Part shown: in pieces, positions 34,750 to 42,829 of the stretch
Layout: each line of letters opens with the position of its first letter
Position numbering within the stretch: position 1 is the first letter of the stretch
Assembly: GCF_900155615.1 (NCBI RefSeq)
Contig: NZ_FUHT01000003.1
Span: 558,001-622,000 of the forward strand
Direction of reading: 5' to 3'
From: Massiliimalia massiliensis
GTDB lineage: Bacteria > Bacillota > Clostridia > Oscillospirales > Ruminococcaceae
DNA length: 64,000 bases
Translations under genes and position numbers: made by a program
The notes under the pieces: model-generated
The model's database searches: none
What the model saw: only the letters and a program-made list of their open reading frames with translations
Told to the model about the DNA's origin: nothing

Positions 34750-34774
34750 ATGGATCCTTCTTTCTGAAGAAAAA

Positions 34775-34803
34775 TATTATGATATTTATATGATATCATA
34801 ATA
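34775..34803. promoter_or_regulatory. Inverted repeat over the SPFH start site
   Basis: TATTATGATAT (34775-34785) and ATATCATAATA (34793-34803), a perfect 11-bp repeat with a 7-base spacer, overlaps the -10 and transcription start of the SPFH promoter. The inner ATGATATCAT is itself palindromic. Confidence 0.55.
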
Positions 34804-34829
34804 ATATCAAAATTTTTTATCTTTGTCAA
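34801..34829 (-). promoter_or_regulatory. Promoter of the SPFH-RHH operon
   Basis: Minus strand TTGACA (34829-34824), 17-base spacer, TATTAT (34806-34801). Confidence 0.8.
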
Positions 34830-34851
34830 CCGGCTTGCGTAATTTAGTGAA

Positions 34852-34884
34852 AAGAAAAAGGGATGGATCTTAAAATCCATCCCT
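34852..34884 (-). terminator. Terminator after purA and the 40-residue peptide gene
   Basis: On the minus strand GGGATGGAT-N6-ATCCATCCC followed by TTTTTCTTTT. Confidence 0.88.
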
Positions 34885-34891
34885 TCTATTT

Positions 34892-35014
34892 CTATCCGCC
34901 AAATATGGAATAGGTCGGAACCAGGATTGCTGTGAGAAGCATTGCCGCTGCAAGAATGATGCAGACGACCTGTACAATCCGTTTCCGGCGTTTCATTTTC
35001 TCTTCCCACTTCAT
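34892..35014 (-). CDS. 40-residue membrane peptide coupled to purA
   Basis: Encodes MKWEEKMKRRKRIVQVVCII then LAAAMLLTAILVPTYSIFGG: a basic N-terminus and one membrane segment (residues 13-33). The ATG lies one base after the purA TAA, and GGTGAG at the end of purA can serve as ribosome site, so translation is probably coupled. It resembles small DUF4044-type membrane peptides, without firm match. The terminator follows eight bases after the stop. Confidence 0.65.
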   Translation of the reverse strand: MKWEEKMKRRKRIVQVVCIILAAAMLLTAILVPTYSIFGG

Positions 35015-35015
35015 C

Positions 35016-36290
35016 TTATCTCACCAAGTTCTGATCTCTGGACGGCCCTACGCCCACCATTTTAATTGGGCAGCCCACCTGTTTTTCTAAATATGCGATG
35101 TAGTTTTTGCATTCCTGCGGCAGCTCCGTAAAGCTTTTGCAGGAGGATAAGTCGCCGGAAAAGCCCGGAACAGTCTCGTATACCGGCACGCAGTCCTTAA
35201 GCTCGTCGATATCAGCCGGATATTCTGTCATCAGAGAGCCATCTGGCTTCTGATATGCGACGCAGACCTTTAAATCACCCAAATCACTCAGTGTGTCAAA
35301 TTTATTGATTGCAAGGCAGGTCAGCCCGCCGGTACGTACCGCATGCCGCATAATGACAGCGTCAAACCATCCGGTTCTTCTCGGGCGGCCGGTGGTAGTG
35401 CCGAATTCATTCCCGCGGTTACGGATGGTATCACCCATTTCATCAAAAAGCTCTGTTGGAAACGGCCCCATACCGACACGTGTAGTATAAGCCTTCGCAA
35501 CACCGATGACTTCCTCAATCACAGTCGGCCCGACGCCTGCGCCGAGCGGACAGCCGCCCGCTACCGGATGGGAGGAGGTGACATATGGATAGGTTCCAAC
35601 GTCAATATCAAGGAAGGTTGCCTGAGCGCCTTCAAACAAGACTTCTTTTCCCTCGTTGATCGCGTTGTAAGTCAAAACGGAAACATCTCCGATGTAAGGA
35701 GCAAGCCGTTTTGCATATGTGGTATATTCTTCGATGATCGCATCAATGTCCAATGGCTCTCCGTCATACACTTTTGTGATGATTTTATTTTTGAGACTGC
35801 CGACAGCAGCCGCTTTTTCACGGAAAATCTCCTCATGCACCAGATCGTACATCCGGATTCCGCAGCGCTCATACTTGTCCATATAGCATGGGCCGATTCC
35901 TCTCCCGGTCGTGCCAATTTTTCCGCCGCCCAAGGCTTTTTCGCTCAACCCGTCCAAAGCCCGGTGCCACGGCATAATTACGTGAGCGCGCGGATCGATT
36001 TTCAGGTTGCTGCAATTTACGCCGCGTTCGGTTAAGCCGTCAATTTCCTTTAAGATGTCCTCCGGGTCAATTACCACGCCGCAGCCGATCAGACAGGTAG
36101 TATTCGGATACAGGATACCGGAAGGGATTAGGTGAAGCTTATATACCTCGCCGCCGCTTTCCACGGTATGGCCCGCATTGTTCCCGCCCTGAGAACGGAC
36201 TACAACGTCAGCCTTGGAAGCAAGGATATCGATAATTTTTCCTTTACCCTCGTCTCCCCACTGGGTGCCTACTACTACTTTTGTTGGCAT
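35016..36290 (-). CDS. purA: Adenylosuccinate synthetase
   Basis: Makes adenylosuccinate from IMP, Asp and GTP in AMP synthesis. The 424-residue protein begins MPTKVVVGTQWGDEGKGKIID (GTP loop; shown in part), with GGNNAGHTVE, the catalytic GTTGRGIGPCYMDKYERCGIR (split), EGAQATFLDIDVGTYPYVTSS and GTTTGRPRRTGWFDAV. Starts at ATG 36290 after GAGGAATCGC. A 40-residue peptide gene shares the transcript. Confidence 0.98.
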   Translation of the reverse strand: MPTKVVVGTQWGDEGKGKIIDILASKADVVVRSQGGNNAGHTVESGGEVYKLHLIPSGILYPNTTCLIGCGVVIDPEDILKEIDGLTERGVNCSNLKIDPRAHVIMPWHRALDGLSEKALGGGKIGTTGRGIGPCYMDKYERCGIRMYDLVHEEIFREKAAAVGSLKNKIITKVYDGEPLDIDAIIEEYTTYAKRLAPYIGDVSVLTYNAINEGKEVLFEGAQATFLDIDVGTYPYVTSSHPVAGGCPLGAGVGPTVIEEVIGVAKAYTTRVGMGPFPTELFDEMGDTIRNRGNEFGTTTGRPRRTGWFDAVIMRHAVRTGGLTCLAINKFDTLSDLGDLKVCVAYQKPDGSLMTEYPADIDELKDCVPVYETVPGFSGDLSSCKSFTELPQECKNYIAYLEKQVGCPIKMVGVGPSRDQNLVR

Positions 36291-36352
36291 TGCGATTCCT
36301 CATTTCACTTTTATTTCCTGGCAGGCCGCACGGCAGCTTACCAAACATTTCA

Positions 36353-36381
36353 ATTATAACAAAAAATGCGGCAGGATGCAA
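36353..36381 (-). promoter_or_regulatory. Promoter of purA
   Basis: Minus strand TTGCAT (36381-36376), 17-base spacer, perfect TATAAT (36358-36353). Confidence 0.7.
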
Positions 36382-36424
36382 TCCATAATTTTGCGATAGG
36401 CAGTATTAAAATCCGGCTAAATGA

Positions 36425-37606
36425 TCAGCGCGTCAGCTTTGTGATCATATCAACCATAATTTCCAGCCGTTTGAGATCTGAGGTACAGGGAAGCATATCG
36501 CCAATACCGAGGATTACACGGTGGTCAGCACGAAACAGCTCGGCCGCGCGGGCGATATATTCCTTGAACGCACCAATATCATAGCTGTCCATAAAAATGC
36601 TCTGCGGGATAATATCCTTGAGCACCATCCTGTCGCCGGCAATGGCGCGGATATCCTCAAGCTCTACATCCCCGGAAGGAGCTGCGGTAATACCGTTGGC
36701 ATAGGTTACGCCCACCTCCTGCAGGCGTCCAAAGAGCGGCTGAAGCTTTCCGTCATGATGTACGCCTAAATCGGCGCCGTACTTCTGTGCAATCTGGCTT
36801 CTGCGCTGCAGCTGAGGGCCCAAATATTGGTCGAAGTATCCTGAGCTGTTGTCTGCACTGTAGTTTTCCACTGAGAACACCATTTTTCGTTCCTTAGCCA
36901 GAAACTCGATTACCGGTCTGTGAACCTCGTCCAGAAAATCCATGAAAGCTTCTGTTTCCTCAGGCTCATCCGCCAAAAGGAAGGAGGTTGTTTCAATTCC
37001 TGCCAGTTGAACGATCAGCGTTTGAATTGGGGTCAGCGGGGCGCACCAGTCGGCTGCAGAGGATACGGCCTTTGCGTGTTGGGCGCGCTGTTCATAGATG
37101 TAACGGACTACCTGAAGATCCTCGACCTCCTTCACCGGGTATTCCACGATCCCAAAGCTGCGCGAGGCATAGGCTTCCGCAGCGGTAACAGAGCCTACCG
37201 GAGTATGAATTGTGACTGATCGTTTTCGTCCGGGATAGCCGCCGTTTTGATATCGGACGGGTTCGCCTTCCCAGTGCTCCTTGATTTCGATGCCGGGGAT
37301 CGGTTCAATTGCCGGTGGAACGGCGGCGAGAGGCGAGCACATCAGAATTTTGTCTAAATCACAATCTTGAACAGCGCTTTCCAGGGTTCCGTCATGGTAG
37401 TGTTCCGCAAACCACCAGCGTGTATCCACGTCAATAGGGAGAAAGTCCAAGCGTTTTCCCTGAAACGCCAAATCCATTCGCTGCTGTTGTTTTTGCGTCA
37501 GGTCTTCAGAACGGGAAAGGTGCTTTGTAGCCTCACGGTATTGGGCGTTGAGAAATTCTCCTGTGAGAGTATGCAGTCCGACAAGCGGCAAACTGAGCTG
37601 ATACAT
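36425..37606 (-). CDS. Uroporphyrinogen decarboxylase-fold protein
   Basis: A 393-residue protein with the UroD/MtaA barrel pattern: RMDLAFQGKRLDFLPIDVD near the N-terminus, LTPIQTLIVQLAGIETTSFLLADEPEETEAFMDFLDEVH (split, near 210-245), and C-terminal MVLKDIIPQSIFMDS / VILGIGDMLPCTSDL. Relatives are heme-pathway decarboxylases or cobamide-dependent methyltransferases. At the place where MtaA-type enzymes carry the zinc H-x-C motif, this protein has VHHDGKLQP with no Cys, so its chemistry is unclear. ATG 37606 follows AGGAAG. Single gene. Confidence 0.8.
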   Translation of the reverse strand: MYQLSLPLVGLHTLTGEFLNAQYREATKHLSRSEDLTQKQQQRMDLAFQGKRLDFLPIDVDTRWWFAEHYHDGTLESAVQDCDLDKILMCSPLAAVPPAIEPIPGIEIKEHWEGEPVRYQNGGYPGRKRSVTIHTPVGSVTAAEAYASRSFGIVEYPVKEVEDLQVVRYIYEQRAQHAKAVSSAADWCAPLTPIQTLIVQLAGIETTSFLLADEPEETEAFMDFLDEVHRPVIEFLAKERKMVFSVENYSADNSSGYFDQYLGPQLQRRSQIAQKYGADLGVHHDGKLQPLFGRLQEVGVTYANGITAAPSGDVELEDIRAIAGDRMVLKDIIPQSIFMDSYDIGAFKEYIARAAELFRADHRVILGIGDMLPCTSDLKRLEIMVDMITKLTR

Positions 37607-37674
37607 AATAGCACTTCCTTTTTGAAAAAATAAAGCAGTCTGGGATTCTATTTGATTATCTATCCAATAAATAT

Positions 37675-37703
37675 AATATATTTTCTGTTTGGTTGCTTGT
37701 AAA
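37675..37703 (-). promoter_or_regulatory. Promoter of the UroD-fold gene
   Basis: Minus strand TTTACA (37703-37698), 17-base spacer, TATATT (37680-37675). Confidence 0.6.
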
Positions 37704-37833
37704 AAAGCCATATTTTTTGTATTATTTTAACTTGTTTGCTAAATTATATTTCTTTAGGCGTTAGGCTGAAAGCGGTTGTCTCCAGGATAAACTTAAGATT
37801 CCTTTTTCTGAAATGGATATTGGCTTGATATTC

Positions 37834-37863
37834 GAATAGGAAAAAGAATATCCGGATAAAAAA
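37834..37863 (+). promoter_or_regulatory. Candidate SigF/SigG promoter of the spoVA operon
   Basis: GAATA (37834-37838), a 15-base spacer, then GGATAAAAAA (37854-37863) resembles forespore sigma consensus (GHATA, GG-based -10). It sits about 45 bases before spoVAC, whose B. subtilis counterpart is SigG-dependent. Confidence 0.5.
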
Positions 37864-37907
37864 GGGACAAACTGATGATATGAATCTTGAGAGAAAGAAG
37901 GAGCGTC

Positions 37908-38351
37908 ATGAAACTGACACCTGCAGAATACAGCGAGATGGCCAAAAAGGCTTCTCCCGGAACAAAATCCTATAAAACTATCCCGATCGCTTTTTTGATC
38001 GGCGGATTGATCTGTATGGCTGGGGAGGGGCTGATTAACCTTTACCAGTATCTTGGTATGGATCAGGAAACGGCTGGCGCCGTTACCTCCGTTACCCTGA
38101 TTTTCCTTGCCGCGTTATTAACCGGACTGGATCTCTATAACTCGATTGCCCGCTTTGCCGGAGCAGGTACCCTGGTTCCGATCACCGGTTTTTCCAATGG
38201 GGTTGTCTCCCCGGCGCTGGAATTCAAATCGGAGGGTCTTGTCCTGGGACTGGGCGCAAAGCTGTTTGTGATCGCCGGCCCTGTCATTGTCTATGGGATC
38301 AGCGCTTCGATTGTTTACGGACTGATCCTTTATCTGTTTAAATTATATTGA
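37908..38351 (+). CDS. spoVAC: Stage V sporulation protein AC
   Basis: A 147-residue inner-membrane channel protein for calcium-dipicolinate uptake and release in spores. Four membrane segments are visible (near residues 30-50, 60-85, 90-115, 120-145). PGTKSYKTIPIAFLIGGLIC and RFAGAGTLVPITGFSNGVVSPALEFKSEG (split) are family signatures. ATG 37908 follows AAGGAG; an upstream in-frame start at 37887 has no site. First of spoVAC-AD-AE. Confidence 0.95.
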   Translation: MKLTPAEYSEMAKKASPGTKSYKTIPIAFLIGGLICMAGEGLINLYQYLGMDQETAGAVTSVTLIFLAALLTGLDLYNSIARFAGAGTLVPITGFSNGVVSPALEFKSEGLVLGLGAKLFVIAGPVIVYGISASIVYGLILYLFKLY

Positions 38352-38370
38352 TCTGGAGAGGAAGCAGAAA

Positions 38371-39387
38371 ATGTCACAGAAAATTGGAAGAAGCACGCTG
38401 GTTTTAGATACCTTTCCAAGCATTATGTCCTATGCCTCTGTGGTGGGGAAAAAGGAAGGGGAAGGCCCGCTTGCGCGCTATTTTGACGCGATTTTTGACG
38501 ATACTACCCTGGGTGAAAAAACCTGGGAAAAATCGGAAAGCCGAATGCAGAAGGAAGCCGTCAGCCGCGCGCTGGAAAAGGGCGGCTATGCGACCATGCA
38601 GATCGATTACATCTTTGCCGGCGATTTATTAAACCAATGCATTAGCTCTCACTATGGGCTGCGTGATTTAAATATCCCATTTTACGGGTTATATGGCGCC
38701 TGCTCTACTATGGCAGAGGGGCTGTCCCTGGCTTCTGTCTTTGTAGACAACAATCTGGCGGGATTTACTATGGCCGCCACCTCTTCGCACTTCTGTTCGG
38801 CGGAACGGCAGTTCCGTCTGCCGTTGGAATACGGCGGGCAGAGGACGCCCACCAGCCAGTGGACGGCGACAGCCGCCGGGTCATTGGTGGTCGGAAAAAG
38901 CGCAAGGCCGCCCTTTGTAAAAGCGGTCTGCGGAGGGACGATTACCGATTTGGGAATCAAAGATATCAATAATATGGGCGCCGCTATGGCGCCGGCTGCT
39001 GCGCAGACCATCAAGACCTATCTGGAGGACAGCCATACCGGGCCGCAGGACTATGACCTGATTGTAACCGGAGATCTTGGACTTGTCGGGAGTGAGTTGC
39101 TGATTGACCTGTTGAAACGGGACGGGATCGACATTTCAGGCGTGCATAATGACTGCGGAAAGATGCTGTATGATGTTGAGGCGCAGGATGTCCATGCAGG
39201 AGGCTCCGGGGCTGGATGCTCCGCCTCGGTTCTCTGTTCCTACCTCCTGAAAAAGATTGAGGACGGGGCGCTGAAAAATGTACTGTTTATCGCGACCGGC
39301 GCGCTGATGTCCACCACCAGCTTCCAGCAGGGGGAGAGCATTCCGTCGATTGCCCACCTTGTACACCTGACCTATAACAGGGAATAG
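38371..39387 (+). CDS. spoVAD: Stage V sporulation protein AD
   Basis: A 338-residue soluble protein with the thiolase-like fold that binds dipicolinic acid at the spore inner membrane. TYEKSESRMQKEA-like WEKSESRMQKEAVSRALEK near residue 52, YGACSTMAEGLSLASVF near residue 110, SSHFCSAERQFRLPLEYGGQR and HAGGSGAGCSASVL are typical. Follows spoVAC by 19 bases with site GAGAGGAAG. Confidence 0.96.
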   Translation: MSQKIGRSTLVLDTFPSIMSYASVVGKKEGEGPLARYFDAIFDDTTLGEKTWEKSESRMQKEAVSRALEKGGYATMQIDYIFAGDLLNQCISSHYGLRDLNIPFYGLYGACSTMAEGLSLASVFVDNNLAGFTMAATSSHFCSAERQFRLPLEYGGQRTPTSQWTATAAGSLVVGKSARPPFVKAVCGGTITDLGIKDINNMGAAMAPAAAQTIKTYLEDSHTGPQDYDLIVTGDLGLVGSELLIDLLKRDGIDISGVHNDCGKMLYDVEAQDVHAGGSGAGCSASVLCSYLLKKIEDGALKNVLFIATGALMSTTSFQQGESIPSIAHLVHLTYNRE

Positions 39388-39401
39388 AAAGGAAGAAATA
39401 T

Positions 39402-39770
39402 ATGGAAATTTTTAAAGAATACTTCTGGGCCTTTCTTGTCGGGGGAATATTATGTGCCATTGGACAGGTCCTGATTGACTATACGAAGCTTACGCCCGCC
39501 AGAATCCTGGTATCCTATGTAGTCGCCGGAGTGATTCTGGGCGGAATCGGCGTGTATGAACCGCTGGTAAAGCTGGCGGGCGGAGGAGCCACTGTTCCGC
39601 TGACCGGCTTTGGCTACCTCCTGGCCAAAGGAGTAAAGGAGGCAGTTGCGGAGAAAGGACTGCTTGGCATCTTGACAGGCGGGTTCACCTCCGCGAGCGC
39701 GGGGATAGCAGCGGCTATCTTTTTTGGCTTTTTGGTGGCGCTTATTTTTAAACCGAAGGATAAGGCGTAA
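39402..39770 (+). CDS. spoVAE: Stage V sporulation protein AE
   Basis: A 122-residue membrane protein of the SpoVAEb type: four segments, with FLVGGILCAIGQVLIDYTKL near residue 10 and the SpoVAC-like loop KLAGGGATVPLTGFGYLLAKG near residue 57. Completes the minimal three-gene dipicolinate channel set found in Clostridia. Site AAAGGAAG before ATG. A strong terminator follows. Confidence 0.95.
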   Translation: MEIFKEYFWAFLVGGILCAIGQVLIDYTKLTPARILVSYVVAGVILGGIGVYEPLVKLAGGGATVPLTGFGYLLAKGVKEAVAEKGLLGILTGGFTSASAGIAAAIFFGFLVALIFKPKDKA

Positions 39771-39810
39771 AGAAATGCATCGTGCCATAAGCACGATGCA
39801 TTTCTTTATT
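39771..39810 (+). terminator. Terminator after spoVAE
   Basis: AGAAATGCATCGTGC-CATAA-GCACGATGCATTTCT followed by TTATT. Confidence 0.85.
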
Positions 39811-40019
39811 ATTCGCTTAAGCTTTCCGGCAGACCCTGATAGATGATCTGCCCGGCACCGCCGCCGGTAATGATCCCCACCTTTCCCGGCCTTAGGCTTG
39901 CCTTTACCGGGCAGCGCAGATCCTCGTCGATGCAGGTGACTTGAACGGGGATGCGCGGCATAAATGCCCTTTAGCATCTCGTCTACACAGTGCTCCGGCT
40001 GGTTTAAAATTCTCTGCAC
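39809..40019 (-). pseudogene. dhaK remnant (dihydroxyacetone kinase N-terminus), frameshifted
   Basis: On the minus strand GTG 40019, with GGGAGG seven bases upstream, opens VQRILNQPEHCVDEMLKGIYAAHP, which fits the DhaK N-terminus (residues 1-23 shown in part). A frameshift near 39945 then leads to RCPVKASLRPGKVGIITGGGAG, matching the DhaK strand and glycine motif, and the frame stops at 39809 after about 70 residues; most of the gene is missing. Ribosome site and start are preserved, so loss may be recent. Confidence 0.6.
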
Positions 40020-40085
40020 AAACAAACCTCCCTGTTATAAACGTGTCACGATGGATGTCAAGGCGGATTTGATAAACATTCATAC

Positions 40086-40131
40086 AAAAAAGGATGGGAA
40101 ATTCCATAATCTGGAGATTCCCATCCTTTTA
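40086..40131 (-). terminator. Terminator after azlD
   Basis: On the minus strand AAAAGGATGGGAA / TTCCCATCCTTTT followed by TTG; it overlaps the last codons of azlD. Confidence 0.8.
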
Positions 40132-40455
40132 CAATATTCCGCAGCATCTTAGAATAGTTTCTGTGAGGAAAACCACCCCTACGGAACCAAGCGCAACAGT
40201 CAAAAGCCCTCGGTTAAAATAGGCCAGGATCAAGGCGGTAATCAATCCTGCAAGCGCTGACCAAAGACAGGCGGTAGAGGCAAGGATTTCCGGAAAGGTC
40301 ATTGCAGAGAGCACAGCAAAGGGTACATAAGCGAGAAAGGATTTTACGAACCGGTTATTGATCTTTTTTCGGAATACGGCCAGGGGCAGCATCCGGGGCA
40401 GATAGGTGACAACAGCCATTACCGCGACCGCAATCAGGATCTTTGGATAGTTCAT
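40129..40455 (-). CDS. azlD: AzlD-family branched-chain amino acid exporter subunit
   Basis: A 108-residue membrane protein with three to four segments. VMAVVTYLPRMLPLAVF near residue 13 and SFLAYVPFAVLSAMTFPEIL near residue 38 are AzlD signatures. Works with AzlC as a two-part exporter of branched-chain amino acids. Its ATG overlaps the azlC stop (ATGA-type), so both are translated together. Confidence 0.93.
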   Translation of the reverse strand: MNYPKILIAVAVMAVVTYLPRMLPLAVFRKKINNRFVKSFLAYVPFAVLSAMTFPEILASTACLWSALAGLITALILAYFNRGLLTVALGSVGVVFLTETILRCCGIL

Positions 40456-41183
40456 GCGGCCACCTCCCGTTCCTCTTCCTCAGTGACCGGGAATTTCAAA
40501 GCTGCCAGCGCTGAGGCGGCGACTGCGCAGATAATGATGATCCATCCGCTGGAAAGGCCGCCGAAAACCGGGACATAATGGAAGAGGCAGCTCAGGACTG
40601 CCGCCACAATAACTGTCAGCAGGATTGGACGGCTTTTGGTAGAGGGCGGCACGATAATTGCAATAAACATCCCGTAAATGGCAATCCCGAGCGCCGTGCG
40701 TACCGCAAGCGGGAGCACGCCGGTTGCAGCCGCGCCCAAAAATGTTCCAAGCGCCCAGCCGAAATAGGGCGTCAGGATCAGGCCTGTCAGATACCGGGCG
40801 TTAATCAGCCCCTTTTGCTGCATGGCGACAGCGAAAATTTCGTCCGTGACACCGAAGGATAAACCCAACCGCTGCGGCAGGGTCATCCGGTCATCTACCT
40901 TTTGGGAAAGGGAAAGGGACATCAGCATATACCGGATGTTGATGACAAAGGTAGTGACAGCGATTTCTATGTACATTCCTCCGCTGATGATCAGCGCCGT
41001 ACCGGCGAACTGCCCGGCGGAGGTTAGGTTGGTCATGGAGATTAAAACGGCAATCCACACGGGAAGGCCTCCCTCGGTTGCCATCATGCCAAAGGCAAAC
41101 GATACGGAGAGATATCCCAGGCAGATCGGGATTCCGTCCCGCAATCCCTTCTGAAAGGTGAGCGGCTGCAATGGCTGAGTCAA
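40452..41183 (-). CDS. azlC: AzlC-family branched-chain amino acid exporter, large subunit
   Basis: A 243-residue membrane protein with about seven segments: GLRDGIPICLGYLSVSFAFG near residue 14, MTNLTSAGQFAGTALIISGG near residue 50, NIRYMLMSLSLSQK and FGVTDEIFAVA are the family pattern. TTG 41183 is preferred because GAGGTG lies seven bases before it; the longer frame from 41267 would add a Cys/His-rich tail not seen in relatives. Confidence 0.92.
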   Translation of the reverse strand: MTQPLQPLTFQKGLRDGIPICLGYLSVSFAFGMMATEGGLPVWIAVLISMTNLTSAGQFAGTALIISGGMYIEIAVTTFVINIRYMLMSLSLSQKVDDRMTLPQRLGLSFGVTDEIFAVAMQQKGLINARYLTGLILTPYFGWALGTFLGAAATGVLPLAVRTALGIAIYGMFIAIIVPPSTKSRPILLTVIVAAVLSCLFHYVPVFGGLSSGWIIIICAVAASALAALKFPVTEEEEREVAA

Positions 41184-41277
41184 AACAGAACACCTCGCGC
41201 AATGTTTTCCTGCAGAATGTCCGCAAGTATTTCTATTATAGGGGATTCTGTCAAAAGATGCAACCATTGCAGAGGAT

Positions 41278-42627
41278 TTATAGAGTTAATGCACCGTTTT
41301 CATCCATATACAGGATTAGAATTTGTGTTTCTTTTCCGGTTTTAGCGTCCAAATACACCAGCACATGTGTCTGATCCTCGGTTACGCACTGCACCTCATA
41401 GCAAAAGTCCTCGCTTGTCCCTTTTCCGGGGATGACACAAAGGGAGGTTTTCTGGATAGAGAGAAGCGGACTGATGGACTGGGAAAGGGACGATTCCGAG
41501 ATAACCGGATCAAGTCCGGTACGTTCCTTGTGGTTGGTAAGATATCCGCGTGCGTCAAACCGTACTACCTCGCCCTTGTCCATTGCAACCGACACCTTTA
41601 CGAGATCAGGATAGAGGACTACCTCGCCCTGTGTTCCGGCGTAATTGATGGTCATTAACCCGCCCTTGATTTCATAATAGGTCTGCTTTAAGGATTGATA
41701 GCCATTTTGTGTCAGAAACCGTTCGGCTGCTTCCTTGCACTGATCCTCTGAGACCATACGATCGGAAACTTCTCGGCTGTTGACCAGGTAGCTCAGATAT
41801 CCGCCCTGTTTTGTGACAGCGACATTCAGGCTTTCGGCAGTGAAGCAATAGGAGGGCATTTTCCCTTCTTCATCTGAATCATCTTTCAGGCTGGCGGTCT
41901 CTGTACCGGCCGCTTTGGCTGCGGCCTCTCTAGCCTCTTCCCGGGAGACCTGCTTGGCTGCCTTCACCATTTCAGGCTCCTTCTCCAGAATATTGTCAGA
42001 AAACGGCCCGTCGTAAATTAAGGTGGGATAAGAGGTAAATCCCTCTTCAAATTCCTGGAATCCGTCTGAAAAAGAAGCGGATTTGGTTTCGTCCTTTGTC
42101 TGTGAAACGTCCTCCTTCACTTCTTTAAAGGATAGGGAACCGGAGCGGACTCCGTCCTGGACGGCAAGCACCTCTTGGAGAAATTTGTGAGCGTAATCTT
42201 TTAGGCTTTTGAGATTATCCCGCTCCTCGTCACTAATCGTCTGGTCATCTGCAAGCTTGTCAGACAAGCTTACTGCATAATCCCCGGTTTGGGACAAAAA
42301 TTTATAGGTATTTTCAAGCTGCAGCGTCCCGACCGGCAGGTCTGCCAGGCATTCCTTGGCAAACCCCGCTTCACGCCAGAGCTTGGAGGCAAGCGGTGTC
42401 ATGGTAGATTCGGTTCCAGCATAAAGCAGCTTTAACAGGGTATTGTCAATGTTCTCCATATGGTCGGTCAAATCGTCGATGCTTTTGAGATACTGGTATT
42501 CCAGCTTCAGCTCGGCGGCGTCCGCCCGGCGGATGTTGGTATAACAGAAGAAGGACAGCGCCAGGATCAGCGCAGTGGCAAAGGAAACGGCGCGCACAAC
42601 TCCGCGCCGTGAGAGTTTAGCTTGCAT
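41278..42627 (-). CDS. ypeB: Spore germination protein YpeB
   Basis: A 449-residue protein with one N-terminal membrane segment (ALILALSFFCYTNIR, near residues 19-33) and three C-terminal PepSY-like repeats (QVSREEAREAAAKAAG, VSEDQCKEAAERFLTQNGY, SFLVY-type end). YpeB is needed to localise and stabilise the cortex hydrolase SleB. No sleB lies beside it, unlike the usual sleB-ypeB pair. ATG 42627 follows GGAGGTTTTT. Confidence 0.92.
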   Translation of the reverse strand: MQAKLSRRGVVRAVSFATALILALSFFCYTNIRRADAAELKLEYQYLKSIDDLTDHMENIDNTLLKLLYAGTESTMTPLASKLWREAGFAKECLADLPVGTLQLENTYKFLSQTGDYAVSLSDKLADDQTISDEERDNLKSLKDYAHKFLQEVLAVQDGVRSGSLSFKEVKEDVSQTKDETKSASFSDGFQEFEEGFTSYPTLIYDGPFSDNILEKEPEMVKAAKQVSREEAREAAAKAAGTETASLKDDSDEEGKMPSYCFTAESLNVAVTKQGGYLSYLVNSREVSDRMVSEDQCKEAAERFLTQNGYQSLKQTYYEIKGGLMTINYAGTQGEVVLYPDLVKVSVAMDKGEVVRFDARGYLTNHKERTGLDPVISESSLSQSISPLLSIQKTSLCVIPGKGTSEDFCYEVQCVTEDQTHVLVYLDAKTGKETQILILYMDENGALTL

Positions 42628-42678
42628 GGCAAAAACCTCCGAAATAAATTTACAGCTTATACTGCTGTTTTGCTACCT

Positions 42679-42708
42679 TTACTTTTCCGCAAAAAAGGGA
42701 AAATATAC
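42679..42708 (-). promoter_or_regulatory. Candidate forespore (SigF/SigG) promoter of ypeB
   Basis: Minus strand GTATA (42708-42704), 15-base spacer, GGAAAAGTAA (42688-42679). The -35 is an exact match to GHATA type; the -10 is partial. ypeB is SigG-dependent in B. subtilis. Confidence 0.45.
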
Positions 42709-42754
42709 CGAGATGAGTTTTTTATTTTTTCTTGCAGTTTGTTCATAAAAAATC

Positions 42755-42783
42755 TGGAAATAGAGGATTCTATGCTGTATAAT
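42755..42783 (+). promoter_or_regulatory. Promoter of the cysteine desulfurase-thiI genes
   Basis: TGGAAA (42755-42760), 17-base spacer, perfect TATAAT (42778-42783). Confidence 0.6.
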
Positions 42784-42829
42784 AGAGTATGATTGAGAGT
42801 ACTGAACGAGGAAAGGAACGAGACTGGTT

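Noticed and set aside
34746-35009. An 87-codon minus-strand open frame after purA
   Set aside because: It crosses the terminator and the SPFH promoter; the 40-residue frame in this place has coupling to purA and a membrane segment.
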